Positions 6,058-13,394 of a DNA stretch of 14,236 nt are shown here, piece after piece. The position numbers were made by a program, and so were the translations under genes. Numbering within the stretch: position 1 is the first letter of the stretch; each line of letters begins with the position of its first letter. A model generated the notes under the pieces. That model was not told the DNA's origin, made no database searches, and saw nothing but the letters and a program-made list of their open reading frames with translations. The DNA lies in contig DAIRGS010000180.1 of NCBI GenBank assembly GCA_036794395.1, positions 1-14,236 of the forward strand, in the 5' to 3' direction. The stretch comes from DASXMX01 sp036794395 (GTDB taxonomy: Bacteria; Planctomycetota; Phycisphaerae; Tepidisphaerales; Tepidisphaeraceae).

Positions 6058-7578
6058 ATGATGGTGTTGGATATTTATTTCGCCGTGGTGAAGCCGGGCG
6101 CGCACAATGACGATGGTGCGGCGATCTTTGCCGCAACCGTGACGGCGGCGGTCTGCGGCCTCGTGATCATCGCGAAGGTCGCGCGGCGATGGTGGGGGTC
6201 GCCGAAGACGTTTCACGAGCACTTCGTTCGATACCTTGGGAAGGAGTATCAGAAGCTTCAGACGCACGACAAAGAGTTTCCCGGATATGACCTGGCGTCG
6301 GTTCATCGAGCACTGGCCAGCATTCTTGGCGAAGATTGCAGCGAGGTTCGCGAGGTGGGCGGGGGATTCTGGGAAGACCTGCGGGAGATGTTTCGGGATG
6401 TGAACGTTCCGTTTAGTGGCCGTCGGAGCCCGAGCACGCCACGCTACGAGCGGGTGCCCGTTGATGTGGATGCGGAGGAATCACTGGCGGCCAATCAGTT
6501 GTGGCTTGTCACGCTCAAGAAGCGATTTGAGATAAAAGCCTCCGACACGACTGAGCCGGTCGGTGAGCGAGTGGCGATTCTGCTTTCGGCGCGGCACGTT
6601 CCCAATCCGTATGCCGATGAGATGGAGGGCGAACGCGTGCCGACCAACGTGCTGGCGTTGAGCGTTGCTTGCCGGGATCGTGCGATCGCGGACTGGTTTT
6701 ACAGGGAGATCGAGGCTCGGCGGAAGAAGCTGAGCGTGTATCGGGGGAAACTGATCGATCCATTCGTAGGGACCGGAGGGATTACGTCGATAGGGTTTCG
6801 GGCGATCAAGAGGGTGCAGGAGGAGGATTTGGTTTTGCCGGAGGAGGTGAAGGCGCTGTTGCGCGGGGCGGTGGTGGAGTTTTACCGGCATAAGGATCAG
6901 CTCCGGGCGGTGGGGGTGGAGATGAAGCGCGGGGTATTGTTGTGTGGTCCGCCAGGAACAGGGAAGACTTCGATCAGTTTGTATCTGGCGGGGTTGCTGC
7001 CGGAGTTCACGATCTGTTTTGTAAGCGGGCGGCAGCTGCTTTATCCGCGCGAGCTGTGCCGGATGGCGCGGTATCTTCAGCCGACAATGATCGTGTTTGA
7101 GGATATTGATTTGATCGCGGAGCAGCGGGATACGAATGGATTGGCGACGGTGCTGGGGGAATTGATGAACCAGATCGACGGGTGTGAGCCGGACGAGGAG
7201 GTGTTGTTTGTGATGAATACGAACTCGCTGGAGCGGCTGGAGGTGGCGGTGCGGAATCGGCCGGGGCGCGTGGATCAGATCGTGCAGATTCCGCTGCCGG
7301 ATGCGCGGTCGCGGGAACAGTTGATCCGGTATTTCGCGCGGAACGTGAAGCTGGCGGAGGCGGAGGATGAGTTGGAAGGGGTGATTCGGATGACGGACGG
7401 GGCGACGCCTGCCACGCTCAAGGAGATCGTCAAGCGGGCGACGGTGGGGGCGGTGGAGCGGATGGACGGTCAGGTGGGGAACATTGAGCTTAGGCAGGCG
7501 GATTTGGTCCTGGCGGTGAAGCAGGTGGATGCGATGCGAGAGAATGCGAGGACGCGGGTGACGGGGTTTGCGGGGTGA
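6058..7578 (+). CDS. Membrane-anchored BCS1-like AAA ATPase
   Basis: 506 residues. A single membrane segment (about 23-43, AAIFAATVTAAVCGLVIIAK) is followed by a basic RRWW anchor, a ~240-residue region without known motifs, and a C-terminal AAA module. Numbered from the GTG at 6055, this shows Walker A GPPGTGKT (298-305), Walker B MIVFEDIDLI (345-354), sensor-1 N388 in VMNTNS, and Arg-finger-type residues in RNRPGRVDQ (400-408). The 'EDID' Walker B and the TM-spacer-AAA order recall BCS1-type chaperones and translocases, although the BCS1-specific domain is not evident. The likely role is ATP-driven remodelling or unfolding of membrane or secreted proteins. AGGA at 6048-6051 is 6 nt from ATG 6058; GTG 6055 and ATG 6061 are alternatives. 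The last 89 bases overlap the converging glycosyltransferase gene. Confidence 0.9.
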   Translation: MMVLDIYFAVVKPGAHNDDGAAIFAATVTAAVCGLVIIAKVARRWWGSPKTFHEHFVRYLGKEYQKLQTHDKEFPGYDLASVHRALASILGEDCSEVREVGGGFWEDLREMFRDVNVPFSGRRSPSTPRYERVPVDVDAEESLAANQLWLVTLKKRFEIKASDTTEPVGERVAILLSARHVPNPYADEMEGERVPTNVLALSVACRDRAIADWFYREIEARRKKLSVYRGKLIDPFVGTGGITSIGFRAIKRVQEEDLVLPEEVKALLRGAVVEFYRHKDQLRAVGVEMKRGVLLCGPPGTGKTSISLYLAGLLPEFTICFVSGRQLLYPRELCRMARYLQPTMIVFEDIDLIAEQRDTNGLATVLGELMNQIDGCEPDEEVLFVMNTNSLERLEVAVRNRPGRVDQIVQIPLPDARSREQLIRYFARNVKLAEAEDELEGVIRMTDGATPATLKEIVKRATVGAVERMDGQVGNIELRQADLVLAVKQVDAMRENARTRVTGFAG

Positions 7579-9424
7579 TCGTCCGCGTTTGCCAGGCGAA
7601 TCGGATTGCAGATTCGACGTCCGAGGTGAATTGCCGGCAATCCGCGATGGGGGATTCCATGAGGCGGGAGCGGAGGGTGGAGCGGAGGGTTGCGAGGTGG
7701 TTGAGGTCCGTGGCGAGGTTGATGGCGATTTGGGTGAAGGCTTGGTCGGTGTGAGCAATGCAGTGGGTGAGGCCGAGCTGGGTGAGGATGCTCAGGCCGC
7801 CGCGGGAGACGGGGGTTTGGCCGGGGAGGGTGACGACGGGGACGCCCATCCAGACGGCGTCGATTGTTGTCGTGTGGCCAGTGTAGGGGTGGGTGTCGAG
7901 GCAGATGTCGATTTGGTGGTAGAGCTTGAGATAGTCCGGGCGGGGTTGGCGATCGGCAAAAGTAATGTGAGCGGGATTGAAGCCGGTGGATGCGGGATGG
8001 TTTGAAAGGTCAGTGCGGGCACGGCCTGCGGGGGCGATAAGCAGGAGGCGGGAGTTGGGCAGGCGATTGAGGATGGTTGCCCATCGATTGAGGGTGGCAT
8101 CGGTGATTTTGGCGAACTGGTTGAGGCAGCCAAAGGTGATGTATCCGTTGCGCGTCGCGGGCAAATCGTTTACCAGGGGCTCGGGAGTTTGGGGATCGAA
8201 GCACCAGAAGCAGTTGGGGAGGAGCAGGGTTTTTTCAGAATAGTATGAATCGCGTTTTTCGGCGGGTGGATCCAGATGGGGATCACTGAGACGAAAGTCG
8301 ATGGTGGTGAGGCCGGTGGATCCAGGGTAGCCGGCCCAGGTGATCTGGACGGGGGCAGGTTTGCGGGCGAAGACGAGCAGGCGATTGTTGGCGGTGTGAA
8401 GAGTGAGATCGACGAGGATATCGATGTGATCCTGTTGGATCCGCTGGGCGAGTGCATCGTCGGAGAATGATGATGCATCAATCCACTGATCCGCGGCAAG
8501 GCGCACGCGATCGGTAATGGCATCAGGGCGGCGCACATCGGAATAGCACGCGATTTCGAAGTGCGAATGATCGTGGTTTTCCAGCACGGGGAGTAAAAGG
8601 CGGCCGACGGGATGCTCGCGAAAATCTGGCGAGATGTATCCGATTCGGAGCCGGCGATGGGCGGATAGATCGTTGACGTGCACGGGAGGAAGCTGAGCAA
8701 GAGGAAGGGCGCACGCTGCGTTCCAACGGGCGTGTTCTTCTTGGAGGGCTTGCAGCGTGATGCCATCCTGGCCATGTAGGGCGAGCAGGAGATTGTCCCA
8801 GATGCGGGGATTGTTGCTGAGGGCGATGGCCCGGCGGAATAAGTCGATGGCCTGATCGACTCGACGGGTATCCTGGAAAACCCCGGCCAGATTATTCAGT
8901 GCCTCTGGCCAATTGGGACGTTGCGAGACGGCACGGGTAAACGCATCCTCGGCGGCATCGAGATCGTTCATTGCTCGAAGCAGGACGCCGAGGCTGTGCC
9001 AGGCATCGGGATAGATCGGGCGAAGACGGACGGCCTGGCGGTAAGCCGCGACGGATTCGGGGGCTTTGCCAAGCTCGCGCAGCACGTTGCCGAGGTTGTT
9101 GTGGGTTTCGGGGAAGTTTGCGCCGAGTTTAAGAGCTCGATTGAAGGCATCGAGGGCCTGACTCCACCGCCCCGCCGCTGCCAGGACTGTGCCGAGATTG
9201 CTTTGGAAGTCTGGGGCAGTGGGATTGAGGTTTGTCGCTTGGGTGAGGGCCTCGATAGCCTGGGGGGTGCGGTTGGTCTGATGCAGGAGGATGCCGAGGC
9301 GCTGCCAGGCATCGGCACGGGTCGGATCCGCCGCCACGATCTGGCGATATGCGGCTTCGGCTTCGCGCAGCCGTCCGGCCTGGTGGTGTTGAATTGCGGA
9401 TTGGAATTCTTGATCGGGGGACAT
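7490..9424 (-). CDS. Second TPR + GT41 O-GlcNAc transferase-like protein
   Basis: 644 residues with the same architecture as the product of 169-2121. TPR units span ~1-210 (IQHHQAGRLREAEAAYRQ opens almost like its paralogue). The GT41 domain begins at RRLRIGYISPDFREHPVGR with H271, followed by DILVDLTLH (335-343), K439 in FGCLNQFAKITD, and YTGHTTTIDAVWMGVPVVTL (514-533). Unlike the first copy it keeps the 'GHTT' His (H517), the canonical nucleotide-contact position. The final ~28 residues (TPQTPSPASSHSLA, PPASPPGPNPPA) are Pro/Ser-rich and encoded opposite the AAA gene's 3' end, suggesting a tail gained by stop-codon loss. No Shine-Dalgarno is visible before ATG 9424. Other genes separate it from the first copy, so this is dispersed paralogy and not a tandem array. 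Confidence 0.93.
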   Translation of the reverse strand: MSPDQEFQSAIQHHQAGRLREAEAAYRQIVAADPTRADAWQRLGILLHQTNRTPQAIEALTQATNLNPTAPDFQSNLGTVLAAAGRWSQALDAFNRALKLGANFPETHNNLGNVLRELGKAPESVAAYRQAVRLRPIYPDAWHSLGVLLRAMNDLDAAEDAFTRAVSQRPNWPEALNNLAGVFQDTRRVDQAIDLFRRAIALSNNPRIWDNLLLALHGQDGITLQALQEEHARWNAACALPLAQLPPVHVNDLSAHRRLRIGYISPDFREHPVGRLLLPVLENHDHSHFEIACYSDVRRPDAITDRVRLAADQWIDASSFSDDALAQRIQQDHIDILVDLTLHTANNRLLVFARKPAPVQITWAGYPGSTGLTTIDFRLSDPHLDPPAEKRDSYYSEKTLLLPNCFWCFDPQTPEPLVNDLPATRNGYITFGCLNQFAKITDATLNRWATILNRLPNSRLLLIAPAGRARTDLSNHPASTGFNPAHITFADRQPRPDYLKLYHQIDICLDTHPYTGHTTTIDAVWMGVPVVTLPGQTPVSRGGLSILTQLGLTHCIAHTDQAFTQIAINLATDLNHLATLRSTLRSRLMESPIADCRQFTSDVESAIRFAWQTRTITPQTPSPASSHSLASHPPASPPGPNPPA

Positions 9425-9479
9425 GGCTGAACACAGAGTTTACTCGCATGTCCGTTCTGATGTGTATTAGGATAGGAAT

Positions 9480-9719
9480 ATGACTGTCATCAACGTGAGA
9501 ATTAAAGACGAATTAAAAGCATTTCTGGACGAAGAGGCGACGAGTGAAGGTTTTGCTTCCACCGCAGAATTTGTTGAAGCTCTTCTAACGTCGTTCTGGC
9601 GCAACGCGTTTGAATCGGTTGTCGAATTAGAATTGATTCGACGAATTGATGGACCGCAAGCGACAGAAATACCAGTTGATCTTTGGGAGAAGCTCAAGTC
9701 ACGTTTGCGTAAAAACTGA
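9480..9719 (+). CDS. Orphan ribbon-helix-helix (ParD/CopG-type) antitoxin-like protein
   Basis: 79 residues. The N-terminal strand TVINVRIKDEL followed by KAFLDEEATSEGFASTAEFVEALL is the classic RHH DNA-binding fold of ParD-like antitoxins, which dimerise through the strand and contact DNA with it. The C-terminal part (VELELIRRIDGP, LWEKLKSRLRKN) would be the toxin-binding or dimer-stabilising region. A purine-rich AGGATAGGAA lies just before ATG 9480, one of the better ribosome sites here. No RelE/ParE-like ORF follows; downstream is the hairpin repeat at 9732-9796, then a convergent gene. The coding region is more AT-rich than its neighbours, consistent with recent acquisition. It could be a free-standing regulator instead of an antitoxin. 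Confidence 0.82.
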   Translation: MTVINVRIKDELKAFLDEEATSEGFASTAEFVEALLTSFWRNAFESVVELELIRRIDGPQATEIPVDLWEKLKSRLRKN

Positions 9720-9731
9720 GTCGCCGTGCGT

Positions 9732-9796
9732 TCGAATCGGATCGGGGGGGGCAGGAATGCCCCCACTCGCCGATTCGAGGCCGACAAGAATGTCCG
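9732..9796. repeat. Cluster of GAAT-loop hairpins between convergent genes
   Basis: An outer 9-bp inverted repeat TCGAATCGG / CCGATTCGA (9732-9740 / 9770-9778) encloses GGGGGC-AGGAAT-GCCCCC (9747-9764). A second small hairpin GACA-AGAA-TGTC follows at 9783-9794. The two inner hairpins share CA.GAATG and differ by a compensated pair (G-C versus A-T). I recall similar GGCAGGAATGCC/GACA.GAATGTC strings as dispersed intergenic repeats. It may serve as a bidirectional terminator, but no T-run is present. Confidence 0.5.
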
Positions 9797-9808
9797 CCCC
9801 ACCATCCC

Positions 9809-10837
9809 TCAGGCGGCCAAGCCAAGCGGTTGATAGTTCATCCCGAGAGTGAGAATGCGCTGAAGCAGCGTCGGATAATCGATCCCGGCAGCGGCGGCGG
9901 AGTCGGCGAAGTCTTCGTTGCGGGCAATTTGGGGGTTGGGGTTGGCTTCGATGAGAAAGACTTCGCCCTGGGGGGTCAGGCGGAGATCGATGCGGGCGTA
10001 GCCGGTGAGGTCAAGTGCGCGATACGCCTCGCGGGCCAGTTCGGAAATGTGCCGGGACACTGCGACGGGCAGGTCGATCGCGGCCTTGCTGATAATGCCG
10101 TGGCGGGTGCGATAGGATTCGTCCCACTTCACCCTGGCGGTGGCGATTCGGGCGGAATCGGCGGGGAGATTTTCCAGGCAAAGTTCCCAGATGGGCAGCG
10201 TCTGGAGCTTTCGATTCCCCAGCACGCCGACATACAGCTCACGGCCCTCAATGTACTGCTCGGCGATGGCATCCGTGGCGTGTTTCTCGTGGAGAAACGT
10301 AACCCGCTCGATGAGTTCATCGGCAGTATGCACGACCGACGCCTGCGCGATACCGACCGACCCCTCTTCGGTAAGCGATTTCACCAGCAGTGGAAATTGC
10401 AGAGATGCGGTGGGACGGACGGGGCGACCCAGGGGGAACGTGACGAAGCGCGGAACGCGAATGCCATGATACGAGAGAACTTTTTTCGTCAACGCCTTAT
10501 CGCGGGCTAGCGTGAGCCCGCGGGGATTGGCGCCGGTATACGGTTGATTGATCAGTTCCAGGTAGCTGACGACATGCTGATCGCGGCTGGGGATGCCGTT
10601 GAAATCTTCAACGAGATTAAAGCAGACGTTTGGCCGTATCGCGGCGATGGCATCGGACAGGACCGCCAGCTCGGTTTTAACGCCGACAACTTCGACCTCG
10701 TGGCCCAACTCGCGGAGCGCGGTGAGCACATCGTGCTCTGTTTTAAAAGGCGCAATGTCGCCCGCGCTCATTCCCTCGACCGAAGCCGGTGGAACCAGCG
10801 CCTCGTCCATCATGATGAGGACGCGGAGTTTACGCAT
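9809..10837 (-). CDS. ATP-grasp ligase, D-Ala-D-Ala ligase-like
   Basis: A predicted ATP-dependent carboxylate-amine/thiol ligase. Numbered from an upstream ATG at 10885, visible ATP-grasp features are ARDKALTKKVL (127-137), FPLLVKSLTEEGSVGIA (lysine K169 and the flexible Ser/Gly loop), EQYIEGRELYVGVLG, then YARIDLRL and FLIEANPNPQI with Mg-binding D300, E313 and N315 positions. It lacks the N-terminal serine-rich ligand-binding signature of true peptidoglycan Ddl, so the substrate is probably something else. The start at 10837 (MRKLRVLIMMDE) is preferred because homologous N-termini, as I recall them, begin at this first beta strand; ATG 10885 is the alternative and neither has a clear Shine-Dalgarno. 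It follows the metallopeptidase gene on the same strand within 13-61 nt, a probable operon. Confidence 0.88.
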   Translation of the reverse strand: MRKLRVLIMMDEALVPPASVEGMSAGDIAPFKTEHDVLTALRELGHEVEVVGVKTELAVLSDAIAAIRPNVCFNLVEDFNGIPSRDQHVVSYLELINQPYTGANPRGLTLARDKALTKKVLSYHGIRVPRFVTFPLGRPVRPTASLQFPLLVKSLTEEGSVGIAQASVVHTADELIERVTFLHEKHATDAIAEQYIEGRELYVGVLGNRKLQTLPIWELCLENLPADSARIATARVKWDESYRTRHGIISKAAIDLPVAVSRHISELAREAYRALDLTGYARIDLRLTPQGEVFLIEANPNPQIARNEDFADSAAAAGIDYPTLLQRILTLGMNYQPLGLAA

Positions 10838-10898
10838 GAGCCGAAAACGCGCGGATTCGAAGGACGCGGCCCAAAGGGGCCTCATGCGCGTGCGCGAT

Positions 10899-11918
10899 TT
10901 AGAGCGCCACGCGATGCTTGCCGTCGTTGACGAAGTTCATCGTCTGCACGGCAAGCATCATCATCACGTCCACTTTGGCCTGGGCCGCCGGCTTGGACAA
11001 TCCAAGGCGCAGCAGCCGAACCCGCTTTACCATATCGGCAAGCGTGCGATCTATCGTGAGTTGAGATGCGCCGGTCCATCGAGAAACCATCATGCGGGCA
11101 TCATCACGAATCGACTCGAGAAAACGCCCGGCATCGTGCCGAGCGGGATTTTCGCTGAAGATCCTGCGCAGATCGCGATCGTAAAAGCCGGGATTGTCGC
11201 GGCAATAAAAAGTGCGCTTACGCTGATAATGTTCGCGGAGGGTGTGGCGCAGCGATCGCATGGGATGGGGCTTGCGGCGCGTGCGCACGGGAGCGGGCGT
11301 AGGGCCGACATCACGCATCACCTGATCCACATAGCGGAGTTTTCGCAGCGCGGGCCATTTTGCGTACTGCTCTTCCCAGTGAGAGGCGGAGTTGAGCCAG
11401 ACTGCGAAGGTCTCGGCAAAATCCTCGGCCGGGTGGGCCTGGGCATACCACATGTCGAGATGGATCACGAAACGCTTGGTGTAGGGCCGGGGTTTGTATG
11501 AATCGGGATAGGGTTCGTGATAGGAGCCAAAAAGCTCGCGATATTTCCGGCGGCGATGCAGCCGGTGGGCGTTGTCCATGGTATGGCCGGCTTCATGGCG
11601 AAGGATGCGCATGCACCAGTCATGCGTGCCGCCTTCGATCTCAAGCATCTGGTTTTGTTCGAGCTCTCGAAGACGCGGGTGTGCCAGATAGAAGGGAATG
11701 GCCAAGCCGGGAACGTCGTCAGGCGTGAACCATTCATCGGACAGCCAGACGTGCGGTCGAAATCGGATGCCGTGATCGTTTAGCTCGCTGTAGAGTTGAT
11801 CGACGGCCGGCTCCAGATCGGATCCGCTGTAGGTCAGGTTGAGGTCGCAGAGGCGCACATCGAGCAGTCGCTCATCGGAGAGGCGGGTCCAGTCACGGTG
11901 TGCACGGCGGGCGGGCAT
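10899..11918 (-). CDS. Putative zinc metallopeptidase (HEAGH) paired with ATP-grasp ligase
   Basis: 339 residues. Residues 104-118 (MRILRHEAGHTMDNA) carry a zincin-type HExxH (H108, E109, H112), and PAEDFAETFAVWL (163-175) supplies acidic residues spaced as expected for the third zinc ligand (E165 or E169). N-terminal RLSDERLLDVRLCDLNL and FRPHVWLSDEWFTPDDVPGLAIPFYLAHPRL look like a family-specific substrate region; the C-terminal ~130 residues are basic and helical. No signal peptide or membrane segment is seen, so it is probably cytosolic. It resembles proteins annotated 'putative zinc-binding metallopeptidase', which I recall sitting next to this same ATP-grasp type. The pair could make and trim, or install and remove, a peptide-like modification; that is inference. 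The promoter is not clear. Confidence 0.85.
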   Translation of the reverse strand: MPARRAHRDWTRLSDERLLDVRLCDLNLTYSGSDLEPAVDQLYSELNDHGIRFRPHVWLSDEWFTPDDVPGLAIPFYLAHPRLRELEQNQMLEIEGGTHDWCMRILRHEAGHTMDNAHRLHRRRKYRELFGSYHEPYPDSYKPRPYTKRFVIHLDMWYAQAHPAEDFAETFAVWLNSASHWEEQYAKWPALRKLRYVDQVMRDVGPTPAPVRTRRKPHPMRSLRHTLREHYQRKRTFYCRDNPGFYDRDLRRIFSENPARHDAGRFLESIRDDARMMVSRWTGASQLTIDRTLADMVKRVRLLRLGLSKPAAQAKVDVMMMLAVQTMNFVNDGKHRVAL

Positions 11919-12002
11919 GGGGGAAAGATACCCTGTTTTTCTCGCGTGCGTGGAGGTTCGTCCGAGAACTGACAGGGTCCGATAAAAGTGCCTGTGTTGA
12001 AC

Positions 12003-12061
12003 AAAAAAGCGACCGCCGCCTGGGGTCGCGATTTAATTCGCGAGGCCACAAGCGGCGGTCG
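12003..12061 (-). terminator. Rho-independent terminator of the pseudopilin gene
   Basis: In the minus direction CGACCGCCGC (12061-12052) pairs perfectly with GCGGCGGTCG (12019-12010). An inner stem TCGCGA/TCGCGA (12043-12038 / 12031-12026) sits in its loop, and six Ts follow (12008-12003). It lies 30 bases after the pseudopilin stop and separates that unit from the metallopeptidase operon. Confidence 0.85.
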
Positions 12062-12090
12062 AGTTTCAGACGGGTGATCAAACTCGGGCC

Positions 12091-12564
12091 TTAGGGGCCG
12101 ACGAGCTTGAGGCCCTGTGCATCGGTGCCCCAGATGCGGCCGGTCCCGCCTGTATAGTCATACACCCAGCCGCAGGTTGAAGCGGCATTGCCGGGGAAGG
12201 TCACGGCCGAGTCCAGGACCACCGTGCTGGTGTTCAGCGAGTTGGCCGGGATCGACTGCATGTAGGGACCGAACGGTCCGTCCTGGCCGACAGCACCCGT
12301 GTACGCCGCGGCCGACGAGTCGGTGGCCGTGGTCATCAGGTTCCAGAAGGTGGCGGCCGGCGGCAGATTGTCGTTGTGCTGAAGCTTATAGAGCGCAACC
12401 TGCTGGCGAAGCGACTGGGCGGTGCTGGTGACCGCGCTGGTCTTGGCCGAGGTGCTGGCATTGCTGAACTGCGGAATGACGATCGCAGCCAAAATGCCCA
12501 AGATGATCACGACGATCAAAATTTCGATCAGCGTGAAGCCCTTTGATTTACGAATCGCGTACAT
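12091..12564 (-). CDS. Type II secretion/type IV-like pseudopilin (GspG-like)
   Basis: 157 residues. A short basic leader MYAIRKSKG ends at the prepilin peptidase site G9|F10. It is followed by FTLIEILIVVIILGILAAIV, the conserved hydrophobic assembly helix with the invariant Glu at +5 (E14). The globular part has STAQSLRQQVALYKLQHND, a GspG-like helix end, then PFGPYMQSIPANSLN and a C-terminal GWVYDYTGGTGRIWG, as in many planctomycete pseudopilins. It would be processed and methylated by PilD, inserted in the inner membrane and assembled into a pseudopilus. AGGAGG (12577-12572) lies 7 nt before the ATG, the strongest ribosome site in the window. It is monocistronic: a terminator follows, and no secretion-system genes adjoin. 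A ~670-nt structured leader precedes it. Confidence 0.93.
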   Translation of the reverse strand: MYAIRKSKGFTLIEILIVVIILGILAAIVIPQFSNASTSAKTSAVTSTAQSLRQQVALYKLQHNDNLPPAATFWNLMTTATDSSAAAYTGAVGQDGPFGPYMQSIPANSLNTSTVVLDSAVTFPGNAASTCGWVYDYTGGTGRIWGTDAQGLKLVGP

Positions 12565-12577
12565 GTGAATGCCTCCT

Positions 12578-13236
12578 GAAAGTCGTACAAATCTGGTGTC
12601 TTGTCACGGTCGTTAACCGGGCTATCCCAGCCCGCCGCCGTGACGTAAAAACTCACTACGATTGCGAATTCTCGGTGCGTTGTGACTGACGCGTGCTTTC
12701 CCATTCGATTTCAGACGCAGATGAACTGCGCGCATCCATCGAAAGGTCCGGCCGGTGTCGGGTTACCCCGCCGTGGCCAGTTCACGCGCAAATGACTCCG
12801 CCTCCTTTCAACTCGCACGCCGCGGCACTGCAATGCTGTCTGCATCGGCGCGACGGGCATGCGACTTAATGCGGGGCCATCGCCGGGTGCGGCGCCGCGA
12901 AGAAATTCGCGTCGCCGCACCCGGCCGTCCCCAAAGCACCGAGGAAGGAGGACCGATAAGACAATCCGAGACTTGCCGGCAAAACCACCGAAGCGGTTCT
13001 GCCGCGAAGGGCTTTCGCCCTCACGCAGGCATGCACTTACGAGCATCCTTTCGGCAACGCACTCGTTCCCGTCTCCCGGGAACAGCCGCTTTGCGCATCA
13101 CCAGGCGATTTGGCTCTCCGCCATCGCAACCCGGTGAGCCGGAAATCTTTCATTCCGGTCGCCGCCTCTCGGCGGCTTAGCCCTTGTCAGGGATCCTCAC
13201 TTCACCGGCCCACAACGCGTGAGCCGGTCGAGAAAT
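12578..13236 (-). promoter_or_regulatory. Long hairpin-rich 5' leader of the pseudopilin gene (riboswitch/ncRNA candidate)
   Basis: No convincing gene lies in this stretch; it is packed with perfect stems. Examples in transcript order are 13228-13223/13209-13204; GCCGCC-GAGA-GGCGGC (13176-13161); CCGGAA/TTCCGG (13158-13139); GTTCCCG/CGGGAAC (13083-13065); AGGGC-GAAA-GCCCT (13021-13008); a 10-bp stem at 13004-12977; a 13-bp stem plus inner 6-bp stem at 12925-12882; and GTCACGG/CCGTGAC with an inner GGGCT/AGCCC (12644-12603) just before the ribosome site. Several loops on the minus strand are GNRA. ACCGGGTTGCGATGG near 13134-13120 and a GCGCAAAGC near 13097-13089 recall parts of c-di-GMP-I (GEMM) aptamers, but I could not fold a full aptamer. 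Confidence 0.5.
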
Positions 13237-13265
13237 GATCTACAATTGGTTTCGCCCCGAGTCAA
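13237..13265 (-). promoter_or_regulatory. Candidate promoter for the pseudopilin leader
   Basis: TTGACT (13265-13260), a 17-base spacer, then TAGATC (13242-13237). The -35 is 5/6 to consensus; the -10 is poor. Its position, directly before the first stem of the leader, supports it. An AT-rich patch (about 13366-13386) further upstream could hold an alternative promoter. Confidence 0.35.
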
Positions 13266-13394
13266 AACGATGTCGGCAATCCCATTCTGAAGCCGATCAA
13301 ATGCGCCCCATGTAAAACTACCGCTCCCCAAAAGCCACCCCAAGCACCCCCAGATATGTACAACGCCCCATATATAAGATATGCATCAATCGAT

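Noticed and set aside
6481..7758. 425-residue minus-strand ORF opposite the AAA gene
   Set aside because: Antisense shadow rich in Arg/His/Pro/Leu; the plus frame holds Walker A/B motifs.
12711..13046. 111-residue minus-strand ORF in the pseudopilin leader
   Set aside because: Arg-rich translation of hairpin sequence, no ribosome site. It may represent a repeat, since I seem to recall similar spurious ORFs, but it is not a supportable gene.
12842..13236. Firm assignment of a c-di-GMP-I riboswitch
   Set aside because: Only fragments resemble the consensus; the GGCAAACC 5' strand and matching closing helix were not found.
13300..13394. Possible dif site in the AT-rich patch near the skew flip
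   Set aside because: No stretch shows both XerC and XerD half-site patterns convincingly by eye.
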